NCBI RefSeq assembly: GCF_050278625.1 | Contig: NZ_JBNNTI010000008.1 | Coordinates: forward strand, 1 to 64,000 | Length of the DNA stretch: 64,000 nt | Direction of reading: 5' to 3' | From: Viridibacillus sp050278625 | GTDB taxonomy: Bacteria > Bacillota > Bacilli > Bacillales_A > Planococcaceae | Position numbers and translations under genes: made by a program | The notes under the pieces: model-generated | What the model saw: only the letters and a program-made list of their open reading frames with translations | The model's database searches: none | Told to the model about the DNA's origin: nothing | Part shown: positions 16,432-23,192 of the stretch, piece after piece | How positions within the stretch are numbered: position 1 is the stretch's first letter | Layout: every line of letters starts with the position of its first letter

Positions 16432-16763
16432 CATCGAGGAAAAAGCCATGGAAACGATTAATCATTTCCATGGCTAAAATTCATTGTATAGACTTTTTCA
16501 GTGCCCTCCTTCAGATTGGGGGATTTTTTTATGCTCTTAAGCTATAGAAAATTATCGAAAAGGGCCTCAGTGGATTTTACTATCAAGATCTTCGAAGAAA
16601 AAGGTGGGTTTTATTCAGTATGCTAGGAATATAGAGTGTATGATGTAATTCATCCTTTTCTACGTTTTTTTTGACATTTGATATTAATGCGAATTAATAA
16701 ATATATTTTAAATGAGTTAATTGGGTATTTTTATCTATTTTTCCAATAATATAAAATAAGTAT

Positions 16764-16790
16764 TTGATTTAGAACGTTTGTTCGTATATT
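16764..16790 (+). promoter_or_regulatory. LexA (SOS) box inside the endolysin promoter
   Basis: AGAACGTTTGTTCG at 16771-16784 fits the Gram-positive LexA/DinR operator core GAAC-N4-GTTC. It lies between TTGATT (16764-16769) and TATATT (16785-16790), so bound LexA would block the promoter. The endolysin ATG is 47 bases downstream of the -10. A perfect TTGACA at 16671-16676 with only a poor -10 may be a second promoter. Confidence 0.65.
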
Positions 16791-16836
16791 ATTGAGTTGT
16801 AAGTACTTACTAATAACAAACAAAGGGGATGTTAGT

Positions 16837-17526
16837 ATGGTGAAAATTTTTATTGATCCAGGACACGGTGGGAGCGATTCGGGGGCTTTAGGAAACGGAA
16901 TTCAAGAAAAGGACATTACGCTAAAAATTGGGACAAGGATTCGAGATATTCTCACAGCGGAATATAATAATGTAACGATTTTAATGTCTCGAACAAGTGA
17001 CTCGTATCCAAGTCTCACGGATCGTACAAATACAGCAAATGCATGGGGTGCGGATTTCTTCCTCTCAGTCCATATCAACGCTGGTGGGGGAACTGGGTTT
17101 GAGAGTTATGTGTATCCAGGGGTTGGGGCACCCTCTACAACATATCAAACCAATATTCACTCGGAAATTATGAAAGTGAATCAGTTAACGGACCGTGGCA
17201 AAAAACAATCCGATTTACATGTTTTACGAGAGTCAAACATGCCTGCACTTTTAACTGAAAACGGATTTATCGATACTGCAAGCGATGCTACAAAGATGAA
17301 GAATGATACGTGGATTACGAGTGTAGCGCGTGGGCATGTAAACGGCTTAGTAAACTGCTTCAATCTTCCAAAGAAAGACTCTGCTACGTATCATACTGTT
17401 ATTTCAGGTGATACAGTTTATTCACTGAGTGTGAAATACGGCAGCACGGTCGATCAAATCAAATCGTGGAATGGCCTTGATAGCAACTATGCAATTTATG
17501 TAGGACAAATTTTAAGAGTGAAATAG
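16837..17526 (+). CDS. N-acetylmuramoyl-L-alanine amidase (Amidase_3) with LysM, endolysin type
   Basis: A 229-residue peptidoglycan amidase that cuts between MurNAc and L-alanine. The zinc-binding Amidase_3 domain spans 1-180, with DPGHGG (7-12, His10), SVHINA and the catalytic glutamate in ALLTENGF. A single C-terminal LysM domain (about 183-229; YHTVISGDTVYSLS...YVGQILRVK) binds peptidoglycan. There is no signal peptide, as in phage endolysins that need a holin to leave the cell. AAAGGGG lies before the ATG; an upstream TTG extension would start inside the promoter. The LexA-box promoter and the coiled-coil membrane protein downstream suggest a prophage- or bacteriocin-derived lysis pair. 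Confidence 0.92.
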   Translation: MVKIFIDPGHGGSDSGALGNGIQEKDITLKIGTRIRDILTAEYNNVTILMSRTSDSYPSLTDRTNTANAWGADFFLSVHINAGGGTGFESYVYPGVGAPSTTYQTNIHSEIMKVNQLTDRGKKQSDLHVLRESNMPALLTENGFIDTASDATKMKNDTWITSVARGHVNGLVNCFNLPKKDSATYHTVISGDTVYSLSVKYGSTVDQIKSWNGLDSNYAIYVGQILRVK

Positions 17527-17540
17527 CAAAAAAATGTCAT

Positions 17541-17570
17541 AAAAAGCACATCCAAATGGATGTGCTTTTT
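17541..17570 (+). terminator. terminator after the endolysin gene
   Basis: A perfect thirteen-pair stem (17541-17553 with 17558-17570) with a four-base loop and flanking A and T runs, usable in both directions. Confidence 0.85.
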
Positions 17571-17599
17571 ACCTACTCAGGAAAGGTGAGTGCAAAAAA

Positions 17600-17962
17600 T
17601 TGGAGAAAATTGCAGAGGTTGATCATCTTCTAGATAATCATGAGGGGCGTATAAAACAATTAGAAGAGAATGACTTAGACAAAGAAAAACGTTTGAGAGC
17701 AGTGGAGCAGTCTTATCTGAAATTAGAAAATACGATACTGCAAGAAAATCGAGATACACGTCTGTTATTTCAAAATACCATTCAAAATCAGTGGGATCTT
17801 ATTAAATCTCGTGATGCAGCAATAGAAAATGACAAGAGTCGAAATTTTGAACTAGCAAGAAGCAACCTTGAAAGACGAACAGAATTGGCTATGAAGTTAC
17901 TTGGTACAGGAGGATTATTGTATTTATGTATCCAATCCATAATTGAGTGGATGTCTAAATGA
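17600..17962 (+). CDS. coiled-coil protein with C-terminal membrane helix, XhlA-like
   Basis: A 120-residue protein. The first 75 residues form a charged coiled coil (IAEVDHLLDNHEGRIKQLEEND...), and a single membrane helix lies at about 100-116 (LLGTGGLLYLCIQSIIEW). This is the shape of XhlA-type haemolysin/holin-accessory proteins, which sit next to endolysin genes in PBSX and other Bacillus prophages. Sequence identity to XhlA is not certain; the call rests on architecture and position. The start is TTG, with AAAGGTGAG ten bases upstream. It has its own terminator. Confidence 0.65.
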   Translation: MEKIAEVDHLLDNHEGRIKQLEENDLDKEKRLRAVEQSYLKLENTILQENRDTRLLFQNTIQNQWDLIKSRDAAIENDKSRNFELARSNLERRTELAMKLLGTGGLLYLCIQSIIEWMSK

Positions 17963-17976
17963 AGAATTTTATGATG

Positions 17977-18010
17977 CTCACTGCAATCGCAGTGAGTATT
18001 TTTGTTTTTT
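17977..18010 (+). terminator. terminator after the XhlA-like gene
   Basis: CTCACTGC (17977-17984) pairs with GCAGTGAG (17989-17996), followed by ATTTTTGTTTTTT. Confidence 0.8.
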
Positions 18011-18476
18011 AACTTAGAATAATTCCTCAATAGAAAATAATTATAGCTTCTCTCAGACATTGAAATAAATATAGACATTTTTCCTGAAAAAACTTTTGAA
18101 TAATCCAAAACCTTAAGTGTTGCTCTCCCAAATTGAGTAAGTCCTGAAAAAAACATAAAGCCCGGTACGGTTCAATAACTCAAACATATATTGTATATAA
18201 GGTTTAGATGAACCGTAATTAGTTTTTTAAAGGGATTTTAGAGATAAATTGTAGTCTGATTAAAAAAGGGTGTTTCTAAAATATGCTCTCCCTTTAGCAT
18301 AGTTAGCCTGTGTTTAATTGAAAAAAAGAAGGACTAACCTGTTATGTCGAGTTAATCAAATTAAACATATGTATTTAAGTGTATAAATAAAGAAGGATTT
18401 TAATCATCGACTGATAGACCGGTAGAATTTCTATACTACAATGGGTTGTTAAGTATTATTGAAGGAGGATGGTCAT
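18011..18476. other. spacer before the glycosyltransferase gene
   Basis: No gene was recognised. A long-loop inverted repeat TACGGTTCA (18166-18174) with TGAACCGTA (18209-18217) is followed by ATTAGTTTTTT. It may be a terminator with a structured loop or an operator. The rest is AT-rich and featureless up to the GAAGGAGG site at 18461. Confidence 0.45.
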
Positions 18477-20021
18477 TTGATAGCAAGTAAACCTAATATT
18501 CTGCTGGGAAGCCCTGTTCGTCAAAGTCCTGAGGTTCTTAAGGAGTTTTTGTCATCGGTATCTAATTTGCCAAAAGATCAATTTAATCTCGATATTTTTT
18601 TTCTTGAAAATAATGAAGAATCTCTCTCGACCGATATGCTGCTAGAATTTAAAGAGCAGAATAATAATACACGAATCGAACAAGTGAAAGTATCTGATGT
18701 GTATGCTCGGAACGACCATACACATTATTGGAATGAACAGCTTATTTGGAAAGTAGCGGATTACAAAAATCAGATAATTGACTTGGCTATTGATGAAAAT
18801 TATGATTATTTATTTTTAGTTGATTCGGACTTAATCCTTCATCCGGATACAATTGACTGGCTTCTCAAGGCGGATAAGGATATTATTTCGGAGATCTTCT
18901 GGACGAAGTGGCAACCAGAGGCACATGCACAGCCACAAGTGTGGGTATCAAATGAGTATACGCAATTTGACCAACAAAGAGGAGAGCATTTGACTGAGCA
19001 AGAAAAAGAGGCGCGTTATATGCAATTTCTCACAAAGTTAAGGATACCTGGAGTTTATGAGGTTGGTGGATTAGGGGCTTGTACATTAATCAGTAGGAAA
19101 GCCCTTCTAGCAGGTGTGAATTTTAAACAGATAAAAAATCTCTCGTTCTGGGGAGAAGACCGTCATTTCTGTATTAGAGCTGGTGCACTAGGATTATCCA
19201 TGCATGTAGATACGCATGTCCCCCCATTGCATTTATACCGCGCATCAGATTTGGAACAAGTAGAAGCATATAAAAAAAGTTGGAAAACACCAAATAGCCA
19301 AGTACAGGTCATAACTAAGGGAAAGCCAAAACTAACGCTTTCTATGGTAGTGAAAAATGAAAGTGGTCGTTATCTTAAAAAGGCACTTGAAGCGCATCGG
19401 AAGTTTATTGATGAAGCAGTTATTATTGACGATGCTAGTACTGATGATAGTGTGGCAGTGTGTTTGGAAGTATTAAAAGATATTCCTATTCGGATGGTAC
19501 AAAACGAAGAATCTAAATTTGGAAATGAAGTAGAGCTTAGAAAACAGCAGTGGGAAGAGACGATAAGTACGAATCCTGATTGGATTTTAAACTTAGATGC
19601 TGATGAAATTTTTGAGGATAAGTTCGCTGATGAAGTGCATAAATTATTGGAGCAGGATGAATTCGATCTTTATAGTTTTCGGTTATATGACTTCTGGAAT
19701 TTGACCCATTATAGAGAAGATGAATACTGGCAGGCTCATCTATATTATCGGCCGTTCTTACTTAGATATCGCAAAGATTTTGACTACACTTGGAAAGATA
19801 CACCTCAGCACTGTGGTCGTTATCCGCAAAATATATTTGATTTACCAAATAGCATTAGTCAGTTACGTTTAAAACATCTAGGTTGGGTGAACGAGCAAGA
19901 GCGTTTGCAAAAATTTGAAAGGTATAAAACTTTAGATCCCGGAGCTAAGTATGGGGATATTAGGCAATATACCTCAATATTAGACGGAAATCCTCAATTG
20001 ATTGAGTGGCAAGAATACTAG
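18477..20021 (+). CDS. two-domain glycosyltransferase
   Basis: A 514-residue cytosolic protein with two GT-A-like halves. The first (about 1-265) carries a DSD metal motif at 116-118 (FLVDSDLILH) and an acidic GEDRHFC motif near 226. The second (about 285-500) is a GT2 family domain with SMVVKNES, IDDASTDDS and the DAD motif at 374-376 (LNLDADEIFED). No membrane segment is present. The TTG at 18477 is chosen because GAAGGAGG sits eight bases before it. Similar bifunctional transferases build surface or spore polysaccharides and glycosylate surface proteins. No sugar-supply or export genes lie nearby, so the acceptor is unknown. Confidence 0.85.
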   Translation: MIASKPNILLGSPVRQSPEVLKEFLSSVSNLPKDQFNLDIFFLENNEESLSTDMLLEFKEQNNNTRIEQVKVSDVYARNDHTHYWNEQLIWKVADYKNQIIDLAIDENYDYLFLVDSDLILHPDTIDWLLKADKDIISEIFWTKWQPEAHAQPQVWVSNEYTQFDQQRGEHLTEQEKEARYMQFLTKLRIPGVYEVGGLGACTLISRKALLAGVNFKQIKNLSFWGEDRHFCIRAGALGLSMHVDTHVPPLHLYRASDLEQVEAYKKSWKTPNSQVQVITKGKPKLTLSMVVKNESGRYLKKALEAHRKFIDEAVIIDDASTDDSVAVCLEVLKDIPIRMVQNEESKFGNEVELRKQQWEETISTNPDWILNLDADEIFEDKFADEVHKLLEQDEFDLYSFRLYDFWNLTHYREDEYWQAHLYYRPFLLRYRKDFDYTWKDTPQHCGRYPQNIFDLPNSISQLRLKHLGWVNEQERLQKFERYKTLDPGAKYGDIRQYTSILDGNPQLIEWQEY

Positions 20022-20142
20022 AGACAATTTAATTATTTGTTAGAATTAAAAAATAATTAAACTAATCCTCTAGTCGTAACTTTGATTTGTGTATATACAC
20101 CTCTTATCTGTTCAATACTTTAACGTAGAGGGAGGTGTTGAG

Positions 20143-20415
20143 TTGGAAGGGAAATTCTATACGGTAAAACATCGAATTCTAGAGATGAATTATGATGTAC
20201 CATATGTCTCATCTGGCAAAAGTGTTGATACTTGGATTTGGGATGTTTATATTGTAGATAAAAAAGACAGTATTTTAGTAAGGATGGAATGTACAACTAG
20301 TGGGAAAAATGTAGCTATACCTTGGTATGAGGTAAGGAATATCAAATTAGAAGACGCAATTATTGACGCTTGTCGTTTTGAAATGCAAAAAGCAATTAAG
20401 TCAATTAAGTTTTAA
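20143..20415 (+). CDS. small hypothetical protein
   Basis: A 90-residue protein of unknown function, probably a small alpha/beta fold (MEGKFYTVKHRILEMNYDVP...). The TTG at 20143 is preferred because AGAGGGAGGTG (20127-20136) lies at ideal spacing; upstream extensions lack such a site. It has no signal or membrane segment. It follows the glycosyltransferase by 121 bases. Its terminator is interrupted by an IS. Confidence 0.7.
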   Translation: MEGKFYTVKHRILEMNYDVPYVSSGKSVDTWIWDVYIVDKKDSILVRMECTTSGKNVAIPWYEVRNIKLEDAIIDACRFEMQKAIKSIKF

Positions 20416-20457
20416 ATCCATTGTATATGTTGAAGCACACCTAAAATGAACTGCCTC

Positions 20458-20486
20458 GTAAAAGTTAGACACCAATCTAACTTTTA
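20458..20486 (+). terminator. terminator of the 90-residue gene, split by an IS
   Basis: GTAAAAGTTAGA (20458-20469) pairs with TCTAACTTTTA (20476-20486). The last base of the right arm and the T-run lie beyond the IS at 21407-21418. Deleting the IS and one eight-base duplicate restores a perfect twelve-pair hairpin followed by GG and T9. Confidence 0.8.
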
Positions 20487-20534
20487 GAGGGCACTGAAAA
20501 ACTTACGTTTTTAAAATGCATGTTCTTCAATAGT

Positions 20535-20583
20535 AAACACCGGCACTTTTTGTTCGATTTTGAACAGAAAGTGCCGGTGTTTT
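20535..20583. terminator. hairpin terminator at the 3' end of the IS transposase (copy B)
   Basis: AAACACCGGCACTTT (20535-20549) pairs with AAAGTGCCGGTGTTT (20568-20582), with an inner TGTTC/GAACA stem. Seven Ts end it on the plus strand. Confidence 0.8.
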
Positions 20584-20596
20584 TTTGGTATTTCCC

Positions 20597-21169
20597 TTAT
20601 TCTTCATTTATTAGCTTCAAGATACGTTTCAAATTCACCGCAAATATTGTTGTAGCTCCTTGGACTTCCAGGCCAAATAAACCCGCCGATTTTGCCGTAT
20701 TGTAGCCATGTGGATTTTTCAACTCACTATTCTTCGCTTCAATTTTATAGCGCTTTTTCGCTAAGTCTTTGAATCTTTCCGTTTCTTGAAAAGTTGCTTG
20801 CTCTTCATGTTCGGTTGATTTTATGGAAACTGAATACGTTTTGCTTTTGGCACCGCCTTTATAACAGCCATCTTGTAATGGACAAACCTTACATTTTTCT
20901 ATGTCAAAGTGATAAGTTTGTGTCTGATTTTTACCTACTTCTTTTTTATTTCTGTGATTTCAATTGAAGTTGGTTTTAATGTAAATTTTTCTTTCATTAT
21001 TCCATCGAATTGATAGACGGCTTTTCGGACATTCTGTGATTTTACTTGTAAAAATTCTTTTGGTGACATCTTTAGGCACAATTAAATCGTAAAGGCCATA
21101 TAAGGGTTTAGAGTGAATGTTTTTTGTTTGGAAATCATGGATAGTACCACCCTGAATTAGTCCTTTCAT
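20597..21169 (-). pseudogene. IS1182-family transposase, central part deleted (copy B)
   Basis: Read leftward from the ATG at 21169, an N-terminal piece (KPLYGLYDLIVPKDVTKRIF) is followed by an abrupt, out-of-frame jump. It goes to the CxxCPLxxGCYKGG Cys block and the typical C-terminus ERYKIEAKNSEL-like / GLFGLEVQGATTIFAVNLKR, ending in TAA at 20597-20599. The DDE catalytic region is mostly missing and stops interrupt the frame, so no active transposase is made. Confidence 0.85.
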
Positions 21170-21227
21170 TATAAAGAGTTAGGTGTGAATTGGAAAGAAT
21201 GAAAAACTCAGAAAAACGATAAAACTA

Positions 21228-21356
21228 GTTGATTGGAGTGCAGGCGGTGACTCCTTGGGGAACTAGCGAACATCTTGAGACCCCGCAGGAACGTTAGTGA
21301 CGAGGAGGCTCAAGGTTCGTCCCCAGGAAAGCGTCCGCCGGAACGGAAATTAACGG
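21228..21356. repeat. GC-rich interspersed repeat inside IS copy B
   Basis: Same segment as at 16306-16431, with a few substitutions, again in the transposase upstream region. Both are preceded by the same GAAAAACGATAAAACTA sequence, so the repeat was already in the ancestral IS. Confidence 0.8.
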
Positions 21357-21610
21357 CATCGAAGAAAAAGCTATTTTATGGAATTTCTCAGTGCCCTCAA
21401 CTTTTACGGTTTTTTTTATGGCAAAAGTAGGAGCTGAACAACGTATTCAAGTGGTTTAATGAGACGAAATAGCAATCACACAATTTCTTACTTCTGAAAA
21501 GAGTATGTATCAATAATAGTAAATGGGAATTGAGAGGGAGAATATAGCATATACTACTGGACCGATGTGTAATTTACGTAACTTTAACAAATTAGAAAAG
21601 GGGGATAAGT

Positions 21611-23074
21611 ATGCGGGGCAGGTTTTCCTTGTTATTGAAAGTATTCATGCTCATGGTCAGTTTTTTGTTGTTTGGCCAGACAATTGATGCTGGTACCCAA
21701 GATCTAAATCATTTAAGAGACAATATTGAAACGATTGTAAAAGAGCAGCTTGACGGAGCAGAAGTGAGTATTTCCGTTCAGCAAAAAAATTCTGGGCGTT
21801 TGATCTATTCATACCAAGGCGGTCAAGAAATCAAACCAGCATCGAATATGAAGTTGTTAACCTCAGCAGCCGCTTTAGATGTATTAGGTAATAATTATCG
21901 ATTTAAAACACAATTGTTTACAGACGGTAAGATTATGAATGGTCTTTTAAAAGGAAATTTGTACATAAGGGGAGAAGGGGACCCCACTTTAATGAAAGAA
22001 GATTTGGAGCAGTTTGCGGAGAAGTTGAAGTCAAAAGGTGTGCATTCAGTGGAAGGGGATCTTATCGGTGATGACACTTGGTTTGATAGTGAATTACTTA
22101 CGCCAGGCATTGTATGGGATGATGAACCATACTATTATGCTGCGCCGATTACAGCATTAACAACTTCACCTAATACTGACTATGATACGGGAACTGTTAT
22201 TGTAGATGTGTCTGCAGAGTCAATTGATACAGCACCTACCATCAAAGTCACACCATATATCGGTGAAATGGAAGTCATTAATGATGCAAAAACAGTAAAA
22301 GAAAATGAAAAGAATACATTAGATATTACGAGATTGTATAATTCCAATCAAATTGCGATTAGCGGGAACCTGCCAATAGGTAAAACTGGGCGAGAGTGGA
22401 TTACAGTGAAACACCCGACTATACACACATTATCATTGTTCCAATTGGCTTTAAAAGAAACCGGAATTCAGTTAAAAAGCGGTCATACGCTTAAAGTAAT
22501 GAAGGTGCCTAAAAAGACTACTTTATTGGTTGAAAAAAGATCAATGCCATTAAAAGAAATTATGATTCCATATATGAAACTTAGTAATAATGGAATTGCT
22601 GATATTTTAGTGAAAACAATGGGGCGAGTAAAAAAGCATGATGGCAGCACAAAAGCTGGTTTAAAAGTTGTAAAATCGTATGGCAAATCATTAAAGCTTG
22701 ATATGAGTGCATGGAACTTTGAAGATGGTTCAGGCATGTCTCATAAGAATAGTGTCTCAAGTAAGGCATTAACAGATCTGCTTTCCAAAGTTCAAAATGA
22801 AAAAAAGTGGTACAAAACATTTTATAATAGTCTTCCTGTAGCAGCAAATGCTGAACGCATGGTCGGAGGTTCATTACGTAATCGTTTTAAAGAGCCTTTA
22901 ACAGCAGGTAAGGTTATTGCGAAAACAGGATCACTAAATGGCGTCAATACTTTAAGCGGATATGTGCAAGCTGATAGTGGGGAGTGGTACATTTTTAGCG
23001 TGCTTGTGCAGAATAAAGAAGACACCATTCCAACCATTGATAAAATAGTGTCCACTATGGCAAAAGAATTATAA
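21611..23074 (+). CDS. dacC: D-alanyl-D-alanine carboxypeptidase/endopeptidase, S13 family (PBP4a-like)
   Basis: A 487-residue low-molecular-mass penicillin-binding protein. A signal peptide spans about 1-30 (hydrophobic LLKVFMLMVSFLLFG). The active-site SxxK is SNMK at 78-81, SxN is SNN at 325-327 and KTG is 438-440, followed by the DacB/DacC-type large insert between the first two motifs. These enzymes trim D-Ala or cut cross-links outside the membrane. Length agrees with B. subtilis DacC. AAAAGGGGGAT lies before the ATG. The upstream flank is the IS copy B insertion; expression depends on the roughly 200 bases between, where no clear promoter was found. Confidence 0.93.
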   Translation: MRGRFSLLLKVFMLMVSFLLFGQTIDAGTQDLNHLRDNIETIVKEQLDGAEVSISVQQKNSGRLIYSYQGGQEIKPASNMKLLTSAAALDVLGNNYRFKTQLFTDGKIMNGLLKGNLYIRGEGDPTLMKEDLEQFAEKLKSKGVHSVEGDLIGDDTWFDSELLTPGIVWDDEPYYYAAPITALTTSPNTDYDTGTVIVDVSAESIDTAPTIKVTPYIGEMEVINDAKTVKENEKNTLDITRLYNSNQIAISGNLPIGKTGREWITVKHPTIHTLSLFQLALKETGIQLKSGHTLKVMKVPKKTTLLVEKRSMPLKEIMIPYMKLSNNGIADILVKTMGRVKKHDGSTKAGLKVVKSYGKSLKLDMSAWNFEDGSGMSHKNSVSSKALTDLLSKVQNEKKWYKTFYNSLPVAANAERMVGGSLRNRFKEPLTAGKVIAKTGSLNGVNTLSGYVQADSGEWYIFSVLVQNKEDTIPTIDKIVSTMAKEL

Positions 23075-23084
23075 CTAGACTTAG

Positions 23085-23117
23085 CACCTTTTATTCCTCA
23101 TTAAAAGGTGTTTTTGT
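23085..23117 (+). terminator. terminator of dacC
   Basis: CACCTTTTA (23085-23093) pairs with TAAAAGGTG (23102-23110), followed by TTTTTG. Confidence 0.8.
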
Positions 23118-23192
23118 TTGTATATATTTTTTTATCCAGTTTTTACTACTAATGAAAAGAACAGGTGCATAGAGTATGGGTGAGGTGGTTTT

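Larger units (their letters stand above)
15792..16508 (-). mobile_element. IS1182-family element, internally deleted (copy A)
   Basis: The element spans 717 bases. The right end carries the terminal sequence TCAGTGCCCTC. The left end is shortened from GAGGGCACTGAAAAA to GAGGGCA by a small deletion. Inside are an inward hairpin terminator (15834-15885), transposase fragments on the minus strand and the GC-rich repeat near the right end. Copy B (20487-21398) has the same ends, orientation and layout but a different internal deletion. Flanks share CAGAT, a likely remnant of the target duplication. It is non-autonomous. Confidence 0.8.
20487..21398 (-). mobile_element. IS1182-family element, internally deleted (copy B)
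   Basis: The element spans 912 bases and is bounded by GAGGGCACTGAAAAA at the left and the inverse TTTCTCAGTGCCCTC at the right. It is flanked by a perfect eight-base target duplication AACTTTTA (20479-20486 and 21399-21406). It contains an inward terminator, transposase N- and C-terminal segments on the minus strand with the middle deleted, and the GC-rich repeat near the right end. Orientation and layout match copy A. Non-autonomous. Confidence 0.9.

Noticed and set aside
16311..16547. Plus-strand open frame of 78 codons across the GC-rich repeat
   Set aside because: It lies entirely inside the noncoding repeat and IS end, starts without a ribosome site, and its translation is rich in Arg/Ser/Lys as expected from GC-rich noncoding DNA.
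20960..21169. 69-codon minus-strand frame as a separate gene
   Set aside because: It is the N-terminal stub of the IS copy B transposase followed by out-of-frame sequence.
21541..21570. Sigma-A promoter for dacC (TTGAGA and TATACT)
   Set aside because: The spacer is only about 14 bases, too short for a confident call.
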